Assembly: GCF_006715225.1 (NCBI RefSeq)
Contig: NZ_VFMU01000001.1
Span: forward strand, 3,162,001 to 3,226,000
Length of the DNA stretch: 64,000 nt
Direction of reading: 5' to 3'
Source: Arthrobacter sp. SLBN-112
GTDB taxonomy: Bacteria > Actinomycetota > Actinomycetes > Actinomycetales > Micrococcaceae
Within the stretch, counting starts at the first letter, position 1. Every line of letters begins with the position of its first letter. Made by a program: the position numbers and the translations under genes. The notes below the pieces were generated by a model that was not told the DNA's origin, searched no databases, and saw only the letters and a list, made by a program, of their open reading frames with translations. Shown in pieces: positions 45,567 to 54,773 of this stretch.

Positions 45567-47834
45567 ATGGAAGCCCGTCCCTCCGCAGTCCCCGCGCCCA
45601 GCCACAGCCCGCCGGGAGGGAAAGGAGACCGCGGCCGCTTCAGATTCCCCCGGCCGCCGTTTGCCGCCCATCTTGGTGCCGACGTACCGGCATCCCTGGT
45701 GGTGTTCCTGGTGGCCCTCCCGCTCTCGCTCGGCATCGCAGCCGCGTCGGGAGCACCCATCATGGCCGGACTCATTGCCGCAGCCGTTGGCGGAATCGTG
45801 GCGGGAAGCCTTGGTGGCTCACCGCTGCAGGTGAGCGGACCCGCAGCGGGCCTTACCGTCGTCGTTGCCGGCCTGGTCCAGGAGTTCGGCTGGCAGGTGA
45901 CCTGCGCAATCACCGCAGCCGCCGGCGTCGTGCAGCTCCTGTTGGGCATCAGCCGCGTGGGCAGGGCCGCCCTGGCGGTTTCGCCGGTAGTTGTCAAGGC
46001 AATGCTCGCCGGCATCGGCGTCACCATCATCCTGCAGCAGCTCCACGTACTCCTCGGGGCAAAGCCGGCAGGCTCGGCCCTCGAGAACCTCGCGGCACTG
46101 CCGGCAGCCATCACCAGCCTGGAACTGCACGCGGCCCTGCTGGGGCTCGCCGTCGTGGCAATCCTCCTGTGCTGGAAGTTCATGCCCGCCGCGGTCCGGC
46201 GAATTCCCGGGCCGCTGGCCGCCGTCGCCGCAGGCACGTCACTGGCCGTGGCCTTTGCACCCGGTGTCGAACGCATCTCCCTGGACGGCTCAATCTTCGA
46301 TGCGATCGCCCTCCCGCAACTCCCCGACAGCAACTGGCGCGCCTTCGCCTTCGCCGTCCTGACCATGGCACTGATCGCCAGCATCGAATCCCTCCTGTCC
46401 GCCGTCGCCGTGGACAAGATGCAAACCGGTCCGCGCACCAACCTGAACAGGGAGCTCATCGGCCAGGGCACGGCCAACATCGTTTCCGGTTCACTGGGCG
46501 GACTGCCCGTCACGGGGGTTATTGTCCGCAGCGCCACGAATGTGGAGGCGGGTGCGGCCACCCGGGCCTCTGCCGTGCTGCATGGTGTTTGGGTCCTTGC
46601 GTTTTCTGCCCTCTTTGCGGGGCTGATCCAGCTGATTCCGCTGGCCGTCCTGGCCGGACTGCTGGTAGTCATCGGCGCGCGCCTGATCAAGGTGGCAGAC
46701 ATCCGGACCAGCCTGCGCACCGGGGATCTGCCGATTTATGCCGTGACCCTCATTTGCGTGGTGTTCCTGAACCTGCTTGAGGGCGTCATGATCGGCCTGG
46801 CCCTCGCAGCTGCCAGCGTGCTGTGGCGCGTGCTGCGGGCCCCCATCCACGCACACCGTCCCGCCGCGCCATCGTCGCTCTGGCGCGTGACCATCGCCGG
46901 CTCGTGCAGCTTCTTCGCGCTGCCAAAACTCAACGGAGTCCTGCAGTCCGTCCCCGCTGCCGCGGACGTTGTAGTGGAGCTCAACGCCGACTACGTTGAC
47001 CATTCCTTCCGGGAAGCCCTGCTCGCCTGGCAGCGCCAGCACCAGGCTGAGGGCGGCACCGTGAATCTTGAGGAGCACGGCAACACGGTGTTCCAGGACG
47101 CTGCGCACCAGGCGCCCAGGCGCGCAGAAGCCACCGAGCTGCCCCTGCCACCGCGGACGGAGCCGTTGCTGCAGGGCATCAACAAATACCACCGCCGGTT
47201 TGCCCATCAGGTCCGTCCGCTGGTGCATGATCTGACAGAGGGGCAAAGTCCGGACAGCCTTTTCGTGGCCTGCGTCGACTCCCGCGTCAATCCGAACCTG
47301 ATCACCAGCAGTGGCCCGGGAGACCTGCTCACGCTGCGGAACATTGGCAACGTGGTGTGCAGCCACGGCCAGGACGCTTCGATCGACTCGGCCCTGTCCT
47401 TCGCCGTCAAGGGACTGGGGGTGCAGTCGCTGGTCATCTGCGGACACTCGAACTGCGGTGCCATGAAGGCGCTGCTCGCAGAAGCCGACGGCGGCGACCA
47501 CAGTTCCCTTGACCCGGCGTTCGGGCAATGGCTGGAGCACGCCCGGCCGAGTTACACGCAACTGCTTGCCGGGCATCCGGTGGGCAGACAGGCCGCGGCA
47601 GCCGGTTACAGCACTGTTGACCAGCTGGCGATGGTCAATGTGGCCGTGCAGCTGGCAAAGCTGCAGAACCATGCGGTGGCGGGCCCGGTGCTGGCGGACG
47701 GGAAGGTGCAGGCCACGGGCCTGTTCTATGACATTGCCACGGCGCAGGTCCTCCAGATCACAGCCGATGGCATCGAGAACCTTGACCCCGCCTGCGACGC
47801 CGCGTTTCAGGTCAAGGCTTTCGCGGAACGGTAA
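45567..47834 (+). CDS. SulP-family anion transporter fused to a beta-carbonic anhydrase
   Basis: This 755-aa protein starts at ATG 45567, with AAGGAG upstream. Residues about 30-430 are a SulP membrane domain (PASLVVFLVALPLSLGIA near the start, many helices), followed by a reduced STAS-like stretch (about 445-520). Residues about 540-755 form a beta-carbonic anhydrase: VACVDSRVNP (Zn-binding Cys and the Asp-Arg dyad), LRNIGNVV, and CGHSNCGAMKAL (Zn-binding His and Cys). The fusion couples CO2/bicarbonate interconversion at the membrane to anion movement, so bicarbonate is the likely substrate. It is a stand-alone gene between ctaB and a terminator. Confidence 0.94.
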   Translation: MEARPSAVPAPSHSPPGGKGDRGRFRFPRPPFAAHLGADVPASLVVFLVALPLSLGIAAASGAPIMAGLIAAAVGGIVAGSLGGSPLQVSGPAAGLTVVVAGLVQEFGWQVTCAITAAAGVVQLLLGISRVGRAALAVSPVVVKAMLAGIGVTIILQQLHVLLGAKPAGSALENLAALPAAITSLELHAALLGLAVVAILLCWKFMPAAVRRIPGPLAAVAAGTSLAVAFAPGVERISLDGSIFDAIALPQLPDSNWRAFAFAVLTMALIASIESLLSAVAVDKMQTGPRTNLNRELIGQGTANIVSGSLGGLPVTGVIVRSATNVEAGAATRASAVLHGVWVLAFSALFAGLIQLIPLAVLAGLLVVIGARLIKVADIRTSLRTGDLPIYAVTLICVVFLNLLEGVMIGLALAAASVLWRVLRAPIHAHRPAAPSSLWRVTIAGSCSFFALPKLNGVLQSVPAAADVVVELNADYVDHSFREALLAWQRQHQAEGGTVNLEEHGNTVFQDAAHQAPRRAEATELPLPPRTEPLLQGINKYHRRFAHQVRPLVHDLTEGQSPDSLFVACVDSRVNPNLITSSGPGDLLTLRNIGNVVCSHGQDASIDSALSFAVKGLGVQSLVICGHSNCGAMKALLAEADGGDHSSLDPAFGQWLEHARPSYTQLLAGHPVGRQAAAAGYSTVDQLAMVNVAVQLAKLQNHAVAGPVLADGKVQATGLFYDIATAQVLQITADGIENLDPACDAAFQVKAFAER

Positions 47835-47864
47835 TGTCCCTGGCCTCTTAAAGGAGCCCGAAAC

Positions 47865-47906
47865 CGGCAGGCGCCCCGGTCCCATCCGGGGCCGGGGCGC
47901 CTGCCG
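47865..47906. terminator. Bidirectional terminator between the SulP gene and ctaA
   Basis: A 15-bp stem (47865-47879 with 47892-47906) closes a 12-nt loop and is followed by CGCTTTTA. It separates two convergent genes. Confidence 0.85.
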
Positions 47907-47929
47907 CGCTTTTATCGGGGAGCGTTCGC

Positions 47930-48892
47930 CTAATTCGCTGCCCTGGAGGAGTCCAGGGGACTGGAGTGGGCGATGTCCCAGGCGTTCGTTGACGCCGTCA
48001 TCAGCAGGGCGGCGCCGAGCATGTGGGCCGCCACCAGCAGCGCCGGAATGCCGTTGTAGTACTGCGTGAAGCCGATGATGGCCTGGAGCACGGTGACGCC
48101 CAGGAGTGCCAGGACTGCCGTCCGGAAGGGCCCCTTGATGCCGCGCCTGAAAACCAGCACCAGGGCCACCAGGGTTCCGGCGGTGACCAAGTAGGCCGGC
48201 ACGGCATGGATGTGGGAGAACAGATCCCAGTCCAGGTCGTTGCGCGGAGCATCAGCGTCACCGGCGTGCGGACCCGCACCCGTAACCACCACGCCGAGCA
48301 TCACGGCGACGGCGGAGAAAAGGGCGACGGCGGCCGTCACCGGGCGCAGGGCAGCGGGCAGCGCGGCGGGCCGGGAGGCAAGGAAGCGGCCGGTCCGTCC
48401 GAAGGCCCGGTTGACCAGCAGCGTGGCGAATACCACCAGCGCCATGGAAACCAGGAAGTGCAGCCCAACAACCCAAGGGTTGAGGTTGGTGAGGACGGTG
48501 ACGCCGCCAATCACTGCCTGGGCGGGAATGCTGGCCAGCAGGCCCAGGGCCAGGAGGAAGAGGTCCCTCCGTTCCTTCCGCAGGTTCCACAGATACACCA
48601 GCATCAGGGCAGCAACGGCGGCCAGCGCGAACGTCAGGAGCCGGTTGCCGAATTCGATGAAGCCGTGGATGCCCATCTCCGGTGTGTTCACCAGCGAGTC
48701 CGTGGTGCACCGGGGCCAGGTGGGGCAGCCAAGGCCCGATGCCGTCAGGCGAACTGCGCCGCCGGTGACCACCAGGAGCGTCTGGCCGATCAGGGAGGCG
48801 ACGGCGAGGCGGCGGATCCTGGCGTCCACGGTGCGTGGGAGCCGCGATGCCAGGCGGCCGGCGAGTTGGGGGAGGCGTGAAGCCGTGGTCAC
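47930..48892 (-). CDS. ctaA: Heme A synthase (CtaA/COX15)
   Basis: The protein is 320 aa from GTG 48892. It has eight hydrophobic helices in two four-helix halves, with heme-ligand His residues in GIHGFIEFGNR, VVGLHFLVS, SHIHAVPAY and AAHMLGA. The first extracellular loop has the Cys pair of SGLGCPTWPRC, typical of type-1 CtaA. It oxidises the heme O methyl to give heme A, following CtaB. It begins 7 bp after the ABC permease stop codon, so it is the third gene of that operon. Confidence 0.95.
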   Translation of the reverse strand: MTTASRLPQLAGRLASRLPRTVDARIRRLAVASLIGQTLLVVTGGAVRLTASGLGCPTWPRCTTDSLVNTPEMGIHGFIEFGNRLLTFALAAVAALMLVYLWNLRKERRDLFLLALGLLASIPAQAVIGGVTVLTNLNPWVVGLHFLVSMALVVFATLLVNRAFGRTGRFLASRPAALPAALRPVTAAVALFSAVAVMLGVVVTGAGPHAGDADAPRNDLDWDLFSHIHAVPAYLVTAGTLVALVLVFRRGIKGPFRTAVLALLGVTVLQAIIGFTQYYNGIPALLVAAHMLGAALLMTASTNAWDIAHSSPLDSSRAAN

Positions 48893-48899
48893 GATTATC

Positions 48900-49667
48900 T
48901 CAATTCCACTTGAACCAACGGATGGCTGCGGCTCCGGCGATAACCGTCCAGAGCAACAGGATGAGGGCAGCGCCGCCATTTACGGCGCCAGCCAGGAAGG
49001 CGGCCCGCATCGATTCGCCCAGGGCGCCGGACGGCAGGTAGTGCACAACGGCCTGCGCCGCGGCAGGGAGTCTTTCGGCGGGGATCACGATGCCGCCCAG
49101 GGAGCCGAGGAGGATCCACAGCAGGTTGGTGATGGCCAGCGTGGCCTCCGGCCGGACTGTTCCGGCCACCAGCAGCCCCAGTGCGGTGAAAGCCGCCGCG
49201 CCCAGCGCGAGCAGTGCCAGCCCCGGCAGCCAGCCCGCCGCCGTCGGCTGCCATCCCAGCGCCAGGGCTACCAGCCCCACCACCACCACCTGCAGGCACA
49301 GCACGGCCAGGACCGAAAGGACCTTGCCGGCGATAAGGCCGCCACGGCCCAGCGGCGTGGTGGACAGGAACCGGAGCACGCCGTAGCGGCGGTCGAAGCC
49401 GGTGGCGATGCCCTGGCCGGTGAACGCCGTGGACATCGCGCACAGGGCGAGGATTCCCGGAACCGCCACATTGATGCGGCTGGAGCCCATTCCGTCCAGG
49501 AAAGGGGTCACCGTCAGGCCGACCAGCGCCAGCAGCGGCAGCACCACTGCAAGGATCAGCTGTTCGCCGTTCCGCAGCATCGTCAGCGCCTCGTATTTGC
49601 CCTGCAACATGACGCGGCGCAACAGGGGGGCCGGCTGCTGCGTCTCCCGCATTGCTGCCGTGCTCAT
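48900..49667 (-). CDS. ABC-2 type transporter permease
   Basis: The protein is 255 aa. It has six predicted membrane helices and the ABC-2 pattern, with a GIATGFDRRYGVLRFLSTTPLG-type cytosolic segment (about residues 75-96) and late GGIVIPAERLP. Its ATG overlaps the stop of the ATPase gene (ATGA), and ctaA follows 7 bp after its stop. The same ATPase-permease-ctaA order is conserved in actinobacteria next to suf genes, which points to a role linked to heme or cytochrome oxidase biogenesis; the cargo is unproven. Confidence 0.9.
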   Translation of the reverse strand: MSTAAMRETQQPAPLLRRVMLQGKYEALTMLRNGEQLILAVVLPLLALVGLTVTPFLDGMGSSRINVAVPGILALCAMSTAFTGQGIATGFDRRYGVLRFLSTTPLGRGGLIAGKVLSVLAVLCLQVVVVGLVALALGWQPTAAGWLPGLALLALGAAAFTALGLLVAGTVRPEATLAITNLLWILLGSLGGIVIPAERLPAAAQAVVHYLPSGALGESMRAAFLAGAVNGGAALILLLWTVIAGAAAIRWFKWN

Positions 49668-50632
49668 CGGATGTCCTTTCCCGAAATGTCCAGAAAGACG
49701 TCTTCAAGGCTACGCGCCTGGAGGCTCATTGAAGCGGGCATGACGCCCTTCGCTTCCCACCACTGCGCCAGGGCGGAGAGGTGGCGCGGGGTCAGGGCGC
49801 CGGTGACGGTGTAGCTTCCGGCGCGGGATTCGGAAACGTCCACGTCGTCCGGCAGTGCCGCAGCCAGGTCCAGGCCGGCCGGGGCCTCGAACACCAGCGT
49901 TCGGATGTGCTCGCCGCCCTGGGCGGCGGCCGGGCTGCGCTGCAGCAGCTCCTGCACTGTCCCTTCGGCAACGTTGCGGCCGCCGTCGATAATGTATACG
50001 TAGTCCGCCAGGCGCTGGGCGTCGTCCATGAGGTGGGTGGTGAGGATGATCCCCATCCCGCTGTCCCGCAGCTCGGCGATCAGGTCGAAGACCAGCTGCC
50101 GGGACTGCGGGTCCAGTCCGGCGCTCGGCTCGTCAAGGAAGAGGACTTCCGGCCTGCCGATGAGGGCGGCGGCGAGAGCCAGGCGCTGTTTCTGGCCGCC
50201 GGACAGCCTGCGGACGCTGGTACGGCTGAAGGCGTCGATGCCCAGCCTGCCCACCAGGTCCTCCAGGGGCCACGGGCGGGCATACAGCCCTGCGATGTGC
50301 CGCAGCAGTGGCAGGGGCCGTGCCGACGGCGGGAGGCCACCGTCCTGCAGCATCACACCGACGCGGGAACGCAGTTCAGCGCCTGCCGCCGCAGGGTCCT
50401 GACCCAGCAGTGAGATGCTGCCGCCGTTGCGTTTCTGCAGGCCCTGGGCGCATTCGAGTGTGGTGGTCTTTCCGGCGCCGTTCGCGCCCAGGAGCGCGGT
50501 TACCTGTCCGCGCTCCGCGATCAGTGAAACGCCGCTGACAACCCTGAGCATCTTTCCATCGAGACTGGAAAGGGGGCCAACGTCCTTGATGAGCCCATGG
50601 ATGGACAGGACGGGGGACTGGGGGAATCGCAC
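49664..50632 (-). CDS. ABC transporter ATP-binding protein (DrrA-like)
   Basis: The protein is 322 aa from GTG 50632. Two consecutive GTG codons exist; the inner one is exactly 6 nt from the TAGAAT -10 box and is preferred. It has Walker A LLGANGAGKTTT (about residues 47-58), signature RLSGGQKQRL (about 142-151), Walker B LFLDEPSAGLD and the switch His in LTTHLMDDA. The C-terminal ~90 residues form the accessory domain usual for ABC-2 exporters. It pairs with the permease encoded next and is divergent from sufR. Confidence 0.92.
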   Translation of the reverse strand: MRFPQSPVLSIHGLIKDVGPLSSLDGKMLRVVSGVSLIAERGQVTALLGANGAGKTTTLECAQGLQKRNGGSISLLGQDPAAAGAELRSRVGVMLQDGGLPPSARPLPLLRHIAGLYARPWPLEDLVGRLGIDAFSRTSVRRLSGGQKQRLALAAALIGRPEVLFLDEPSAGLDPQSRQLVFDLIAELRDSGMGIILTTHLMDDAQRLADYVYIIDGGRNVAEGTVQELLQRSPAAAQGGEHIRTLVFEAPAGLDLAAALPDDVDVSESRAGSYTVTGALTPRHLSALAQWWEAKGVMPASMSLQARSLEDVFLDISGKDIR

Positions 50633-50638
50633 CACAGT

Positions 50639-50644
50639 ATTCTA
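50639..50644 (-). promoter_or_regulatory. -10 box of the ABC-ctaA operon, probably leaderless
   Basis: TAGAAT on the minus strand is followed by 6 nt and the GTG at 50632. Confidence 0.6.
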
Positions 50645-50657
50645 CGGGATGTAGTAT
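50639..50657. promoter_or_regulatory. Inverted repeat between the divergent ABC-ctaA and suf promoters
   Basis: ATTCTAC (50639-50645) and GTAGTAT (50651-50657) pair at 6 of 7 positions around GGGAT. The element covers the minus-strand TAGAAT and a plus-strand TAGTAT -10 candidate (50652-50657). It is a candidate SufR operator controlling both directions. Confidence 0.45.
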
Positions 50658-50758
50658 TTCCCGATGTCCGCACCGGCTGCGCGGCTGGGGCAGCCAAGGT
50701 CAGCCTGCCCTTACTGGAGTGCGGGACGAAATTACGACATGATTGTGTTGTGTATTCC

Positions 50759-51544
50759 ATGACCAACGCTACTGCTGTGCCTGTGGCCGGTGCCGCGGCA
50801 TCCAGTCCTGTGGCTGATGCCGACGAGCGCACCCGGGACCGGGTCCTCGCTGCCGTCCTGGAACACGGACCTGTCAGCGCGGCCGAGCTCGGAGACATGC
50901 TGGGGTTCACCCCGGCCGCTGTCCGGCGCCACCTGGACCACCTCTCCCGTGCCGGAGTCATTGAGGTCAAGAAGGTGGCCAAGCCCGGAGCAGGTGCCGG
51001 CCGTCCCGCCCGCCGCTACGTCCTGAGCTCCCAGGGCCAGTCCAGCCTGGGCAACGACTACCTGGACATCGCCGCCCTTGCGCTCCAGCAGCTGCAAAAG
51101 GTGGCCGGCCCGGATGCGGTGCGCGCCTTCGCCGAGGAGCGTTTTGCGGATATGGAGCGCCGCTACGCACCCGAAATCGAGCAGGCCGGGCCGGACATCC
51201 GGGACCGTGCAAATGCACTCGCAGCCGCCCTGACCCGCGACAACTTCGTCGCCTCCGCCGCGTCCATCGAGGCAAAGGCACCGCTGCCCGCCGCACTCTC
51301 GAGCGTGCAGCTCTGCCAGGGCCACTGCCCCATCCAGCAGCTGGCGGCCCGCTTCCCTGTATTCTGCGACGTCGAAACCGAAGTTTTCTCAAGGCTGGTG
51401 GGCGTTGACGTCCGACGCCTCTCCACCCTGGCGCGCGGCGGCCACGTCTGCACCACCCACATTCCTACAGGCAGGCTGTCTGCCAAGCCGGCCACTGCGC
51501 CGGCCGCAGCCCCCGCCAGCCTGGACGAAGTAACCAACCATTAG
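50759..51544 (+). CDS. sufR: SufR-family Fe-S-sensing transcriptional regulator
   Basis: The protein is 261 aa from ATG 50759; the frame is open upstream but not conserved there. The N-terminal winged helix-turn-helix (about residues 28-85: [20 protein letters not shown]) is DeoR/ArsR-like. The C-terminal half has Cys residues in [16 protein letters not shown] and GGHVCTTH, as expected for cluster ligands. SufR proteins repress suf genes when holding a cluster. It is the first gene of the suf operon; the sufB ribosome binding site follows directly. It is homologous to the Rv1460-type repressor. Confidence 0.93.
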   Translation: MTNATAVPVAGAAASSPVADADERTRDRVLAAVLEHGPVSAAELGDMLGFTPAAVRRHLDHLSRAGVIEVKKVAKPGAGAGRPARRYVLSSQGQSSLGNDYLDIAALALQQLQKVAGPDAVRAFAEERFADMERRYAPEIEQAGPDIRDRANALAAALTRDNFVASAASIEAKAPLPAALSSVQLCQGHCPIQQLAARFPVFCDVETEVFSRLVGVDVRRLSTLARGGHVCTTHIPTGRLSAKPATAPAAAPASLDEVTNH

Positions 51545-51558
51545 TAAGAAAGGCCGTG

Positions 51559-53022
51559 ATGACGGACCAACTATCAGAGAAAGCAGTAGCCGAAAACACT
51601 GTGATCTCGGAGATTCTGGAAAAGAATCCCGAGCTCCACGGCATCGGCAACTACGAGTACGGGTGGGCTGACAAGAACGACGTCGGCGCCAACGCACGCC
51701 GTGGGCTCAGCGAAGAAGTCGTCCGGGACATTTCGGCCAAGAAGAGCGAGCCGGAGTGGATGCTTGACCTGCGCCTCAAGGGCCTGAAGTACTTCGACCG
51801 CAAGCCCATGCCCACGTGGGGTGCGGACCTGTCGGGTATCGACTTCGACAACATCAAGTACTTCGTCCGTTCCACCGAGAAGCAGGCTGCCTCCTGGGAC
51901 GACCTCCCCGAAGACATCAAGAACACCTACGACAAGCTGGGCATCCCCGAGGCCGAGAAGCAGCGCCTGGTTTCCGGCGTCGCCGCCCAGTACGAGTCCG
52001 AGGTTGTCTACCACCAGCTGCGCGAGGACCTTGAGCGGCAGGGCGTCATCTTCCTGGACACCGACACCGCGTTGAAGGAACATCCGGAGATCTTCCAGGA
52101 GTACTTCGGCACCGTCATCCCCGTGGGCGACAACAAGTTCGCCTCGCTGAACACCTCTGTCTGGTCCGGCGGCTCCTTTGTCTATGTTCCCAAGGGCGTC
52201 CACGTGGACATCCCCCTGCAGGCATACTTCCGCATCAACACCGAAAACATGGGCCAGTTCGAGCGGACCCTGATCATCGCGGACGAGGATTCCTACGTCC
52301 ACTACATTGAGGGCTGCACGGCTCCCATTTACACGTCGGATTCCCTGCACTCCGCAGTGGTGGAAATCATCGTGAAGAAGGGCGCCCGGGTCCGCTACAC
52401 CACCATCCAGAACTGGTCCAACAACGTGTACAACCTGGTGACCAAGCGTGCCATCTGCGAAGAAGGCGCCACCATGGAATGGGTCGACGGCAACATCGGC
52501 TCCAAGGTCACCATGAAGTACCCGGCCGTGTACCTGGTGGGCGAGCACGCCAAGGGTGAGACCCTGTCCATCGCGTTCGCCGGCGAAGGCCAGCACCAGG
52601 ACACCGGCTCCAAGATGGTGCACATTGCGCCGAACACCAAGAGCTCGATCATCTCCAAGTCCGTGGCGCGCGGCGGCGGACGCGCAGCATACCGCGGCCT
52701 GGTCCAGGTCCGTGAAGGCGCCAAGCACTCCGCCAACACCGTCCGCTGTGACGCGCTGCTCGTTGACACCATCAGCCGCTCGGACACCTACCCGTACATC
52801 GACATCCGTGAGGACGACGTTGTGATGGGCCATGAGGCAACTGTTTCCCGGGTCAGCGAAGAGCAGCTCTTCTACCTGATGTCCCGCGGCATGCGCGAAG
52901 ACGAAGCCATGGCGATGATCGTGCGCGGCTTCATCGAGCCGATTGCCCGCGAGCTCCCCATGGAGTACGCACTTGAGCTGAACCGCCTCATTGAACTGCA
53001 GATGGAAGGGTCCGTCGGATAA
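51559..53022 (+). CDS. sufB: Fe-S cluster assembly protein SufB
   Basis: The protein is 487 aa from ATG 51559 (GAAAGG 5 nt upstream; a GTG at 51556 directly precedes it). It is a right-handed beta-helix scaffold of the SufBCD complex, with conserved [36 protein letters not shown] (cluster/persulfide Cys) and [13 protein letters not shown] near the end. No intein is present, unlike the mycobacterial Rv1461 type. It is second in the operon and 2 bp from sufD. Confidence 0.97.
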   Translation: MTDQLSEKAVAENTVISEILEKNPELHGIGNYEYGWADKNDVGANARRGLSEEVVRDISAKKSEPEWMLDLRLKGLKYFDRKPMPTWGADLSGIDFDNIKYFVRSTEKQAASWDDLPEDIKNTYDKLGIPEAEKQRLVSGVAAQYESEVVYHQLREDLERQGVIFLDTDTALKEHPEIFQEYFGTVIPVGDNKFASLNTSVWSGGSFVYVPKGVHVDIPLQAYFRINTENMGQFERTLIIADEDSYVHYIEGCTAPIYTSDSLHSAVVEIIVKKGARVRYTTIQNWSNNVYNLVTKRAICEEGATMEWVDGNIGSKVTMKYPAVYLVGEHAKGETLSIAFAGEGQHQDTGSKMVHIAPNTKSSIISKSVARGGGRAAYRGLVQVREGAKHSANTVRCDALLVDTISRSDTYPYIDIREDDVVMGHEATVSRVSEEQLFYLMSRGMREDEAMAMIVRGFIEPIARELPMEYALELNRLIELQMEGSVG

Positions 53023-53024
53023 CG

Positions 53025-54308
53025 ATGACTGAAATCACTACTGAAAAGGCACGCATCGGCGCGCCCTCAGCCCAGCCGTTCATTGACGGCTTCACCGAAG
53101 AGGGCGAGAGCCTCTCACCGATCAACGCCAACGGCAAGGCCCCGCTTGCGGGCGCTTCAGCCAAGAGCCACTCCCACGGCGGCGGCGTCGGCGTACCGGA
53201 CAGCTCACGTGCCGGCCGGCTGACGTCCTACAAGCTCGCTGACTTCAAGCCGCTCACCGGCATGGAGGAGGACTGGCGCTTCACCCCGCTCAAGCGCCTC
53301 CGCGGCCTTCACTCGGAGGTCCTGTCCGGCGCGGCTCCCACCGTGATCGTCAAGGGCCCGGAGGGCGTTGTTGTCGAGGGCGTCGGCCGCGACGACCAGC
53401 GGATCGGTACCGCCGGTATCCCCGAGGACCGTGTCTCCGCCAACGCCTGGGAGAACTTCGCCCAGGCCACGGTGGTGACCATCCCCGCGGAGTTCGAAGC
53501 CTTGACGGAGATCACCGTCGACATCGAAGGCACGTCCCTCGACGCTGCCGCGCAGCACCTGGTGATCGTCGCCGAAAAGTTCTCCAAGGCTGTTGTGGTC
53601 CTGAACCACAAGGGCTCCGCCGTGGTCTCGGAAAACGTTGAAATCATCGTCGAAGACGGTGCCAACCTCACGGTTGTCTCGCTCCAGGAATGGAACGACG
53701 ACGCTGTCCATGCCTCCTCCCAGCAGGCAAAGATCGGCCGCGACGCCAAGCTCAAGCACGTCATGGTGAGCCTTGGTGGGGACCTGGTGCGCGTCACGCC
53801 GTCGGCCCGCTTCACCGCCCCCGGTGGCGAGGCCGAACTGTTCGGCCTGTACTTCGCCGACGCCGGCCAGCACCTTGAGCAGCGTCTCTTCGTTGACCAC
53901 GCGGTACCCAACTGCAAGTCCAACGTCCTCTACAAGGGTGCCCTGCAGGGCCGCAACGCCCACGCTGTCTGGGTTGGTGACGTCCTGATCCGCAAGGAAG
54001 CAGAAGGCACCGACACCTACGAGGCCAACCGCAACCTGCTGCTCACCGACGGTGCCCGCGCCGACTCGGTGCCCAACCTCGAAATCGAGACAGGGCTGAT
54101 CGAGGGTGCAGGCCACGCCAGCGCCACCGGCCGGATGGATGACGAGCACCTGTTCTACCTGATGGCCCGCGGCATCCCCGAGGATGTTGCCCGCCGACTG
54201 GTGGTCCGGGGCTTCCTGAACGAAATCATCCAGCAGATCAAGGTCCCCTCCATCGAGGAGCGGCTGAGCGAGGCTGTTGAGCACGAACTCGCACTGACGG
54301 ACAACTAG
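53025..54308 (+). CDS. sufD: Fe-S cluster assembly protein SufD
   Basis: The protein is 427 aa. The N-terminal ~60 residues are variable and include SKSHSHGGG. A SufB-like beta-helix core follows, ending with HLFYLMARGIPEDVARRLVVRG (in two blocks around residues 375-397) and a helical C-terminus. SufD partners SufB on the SufC2 ATPase. The conserved DEEHLFYLMARG-type segment that docks SufC is present. ATG 53025 is 2 bp after the sufB stop codon. Confidence 0.96.
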   Translation: MTEITTEKARIGAPSAQPFIDGFTEEGESLSPINANGKAPLAGASAKSHSHGGGVGVPDSSRAGRLTSYKLADFKPLTGMEEDWRFTPLKRLRGLHSEVLSGAAPTVIVKGPEGVVVEGVGRDDQRIGTAGIPEDRVSANAWENFAQATVVTIPAEFEALTEITVDIEGTSLDAAAQHLVIVAEKFSKAVVVLNHKGSAVVSENVEIIVEDGANLTVVSLQEWNDDAVHASSQQAKIGRDAKLKHVMVSLGGDLVRVTPSARFTAPGGEAELFGLYFADAGQHLEQRLFVDHAVPNCKSNVLYKGALQGRNAHAVWVGDVLIRKEAEGTDTYEANRNLLLTDGARADSVPNLEIETGLIEGAGHASATGRMDDEHLFYLMARGIPEDVARRLVVRGFLNEIIQQIKVPSIEERLSEAVEHELALTDN

Positions 54309-54331
54309 AAGCTACGGAGCACGGTTTTCAG

Positions 54332-54691
54332 ATGACTGACCAGCCAAAGGGCGAGCTTGTCTGCAAGGTGGACGAAATCCAGGTGAAGCAGGCGCTGCGG
54401 ATCCTGATCGACGACTACCCTGTGGCGATCGTCAAGGATTCCATGGGGGAGATCCACGCGATCGGCGACACCTGCTCGCACGCGGACATTTCACTGGCCG
54501 AAGGTGACGTGGAGGGCTGCACCATCGAATGCTGGGGCCATGGCTCGCAGTTCGACCTCCGCAGCGGCCAGCCGCTGCAGCTGCCCGCCTACGATCCCGT
54601 CCCGGTATTCGCCGTCGAGATCGCAGGGGATGAGGTCTACGTGGACGTCACCAACGTCCTCAACGGCGCCGAAGCTCCGAACTTCAGCTAG
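54332..54691 (+). CDS. Rieske [2Fe-2S] ferredoxin-like protein of the suf operon
   Basis: The protein is 119 aa. The Rieske ligands are clear: Cys-x-His in DTCSHADISL (about residues 49-58) and Cys-x2-His in ECWGHGSQFD (about 69-78). It resembles the small ferredoxin components of non-heme iron oxygenases. In actinobacterial suf operons it commonly sits between sufD and sufC and may supply electrons for cluster assembly or act as a cluster recipient; this role is inferred from context. It is 23 bp after sufD. Confidence 0.93.
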   Translation: MTDQPKGELVCKVDEIQVKQALRILIDDYPVAIVKDSMGEIHAIGDTCSHADISLAEGDVEGCTIECWGHGSQFDLRSGQPLQLPAYDPVPVFAVEIAGDEVYVDVTNVLNGAEAPNFS

Positions 54692-54773
54692 CACCACAGA
54701 ATTACGAACCACACTTCCAGACACAGAGCGCACCGCAGCCGGCAGGCGCGGCGCAGAGGAGAGAACAAGACAT

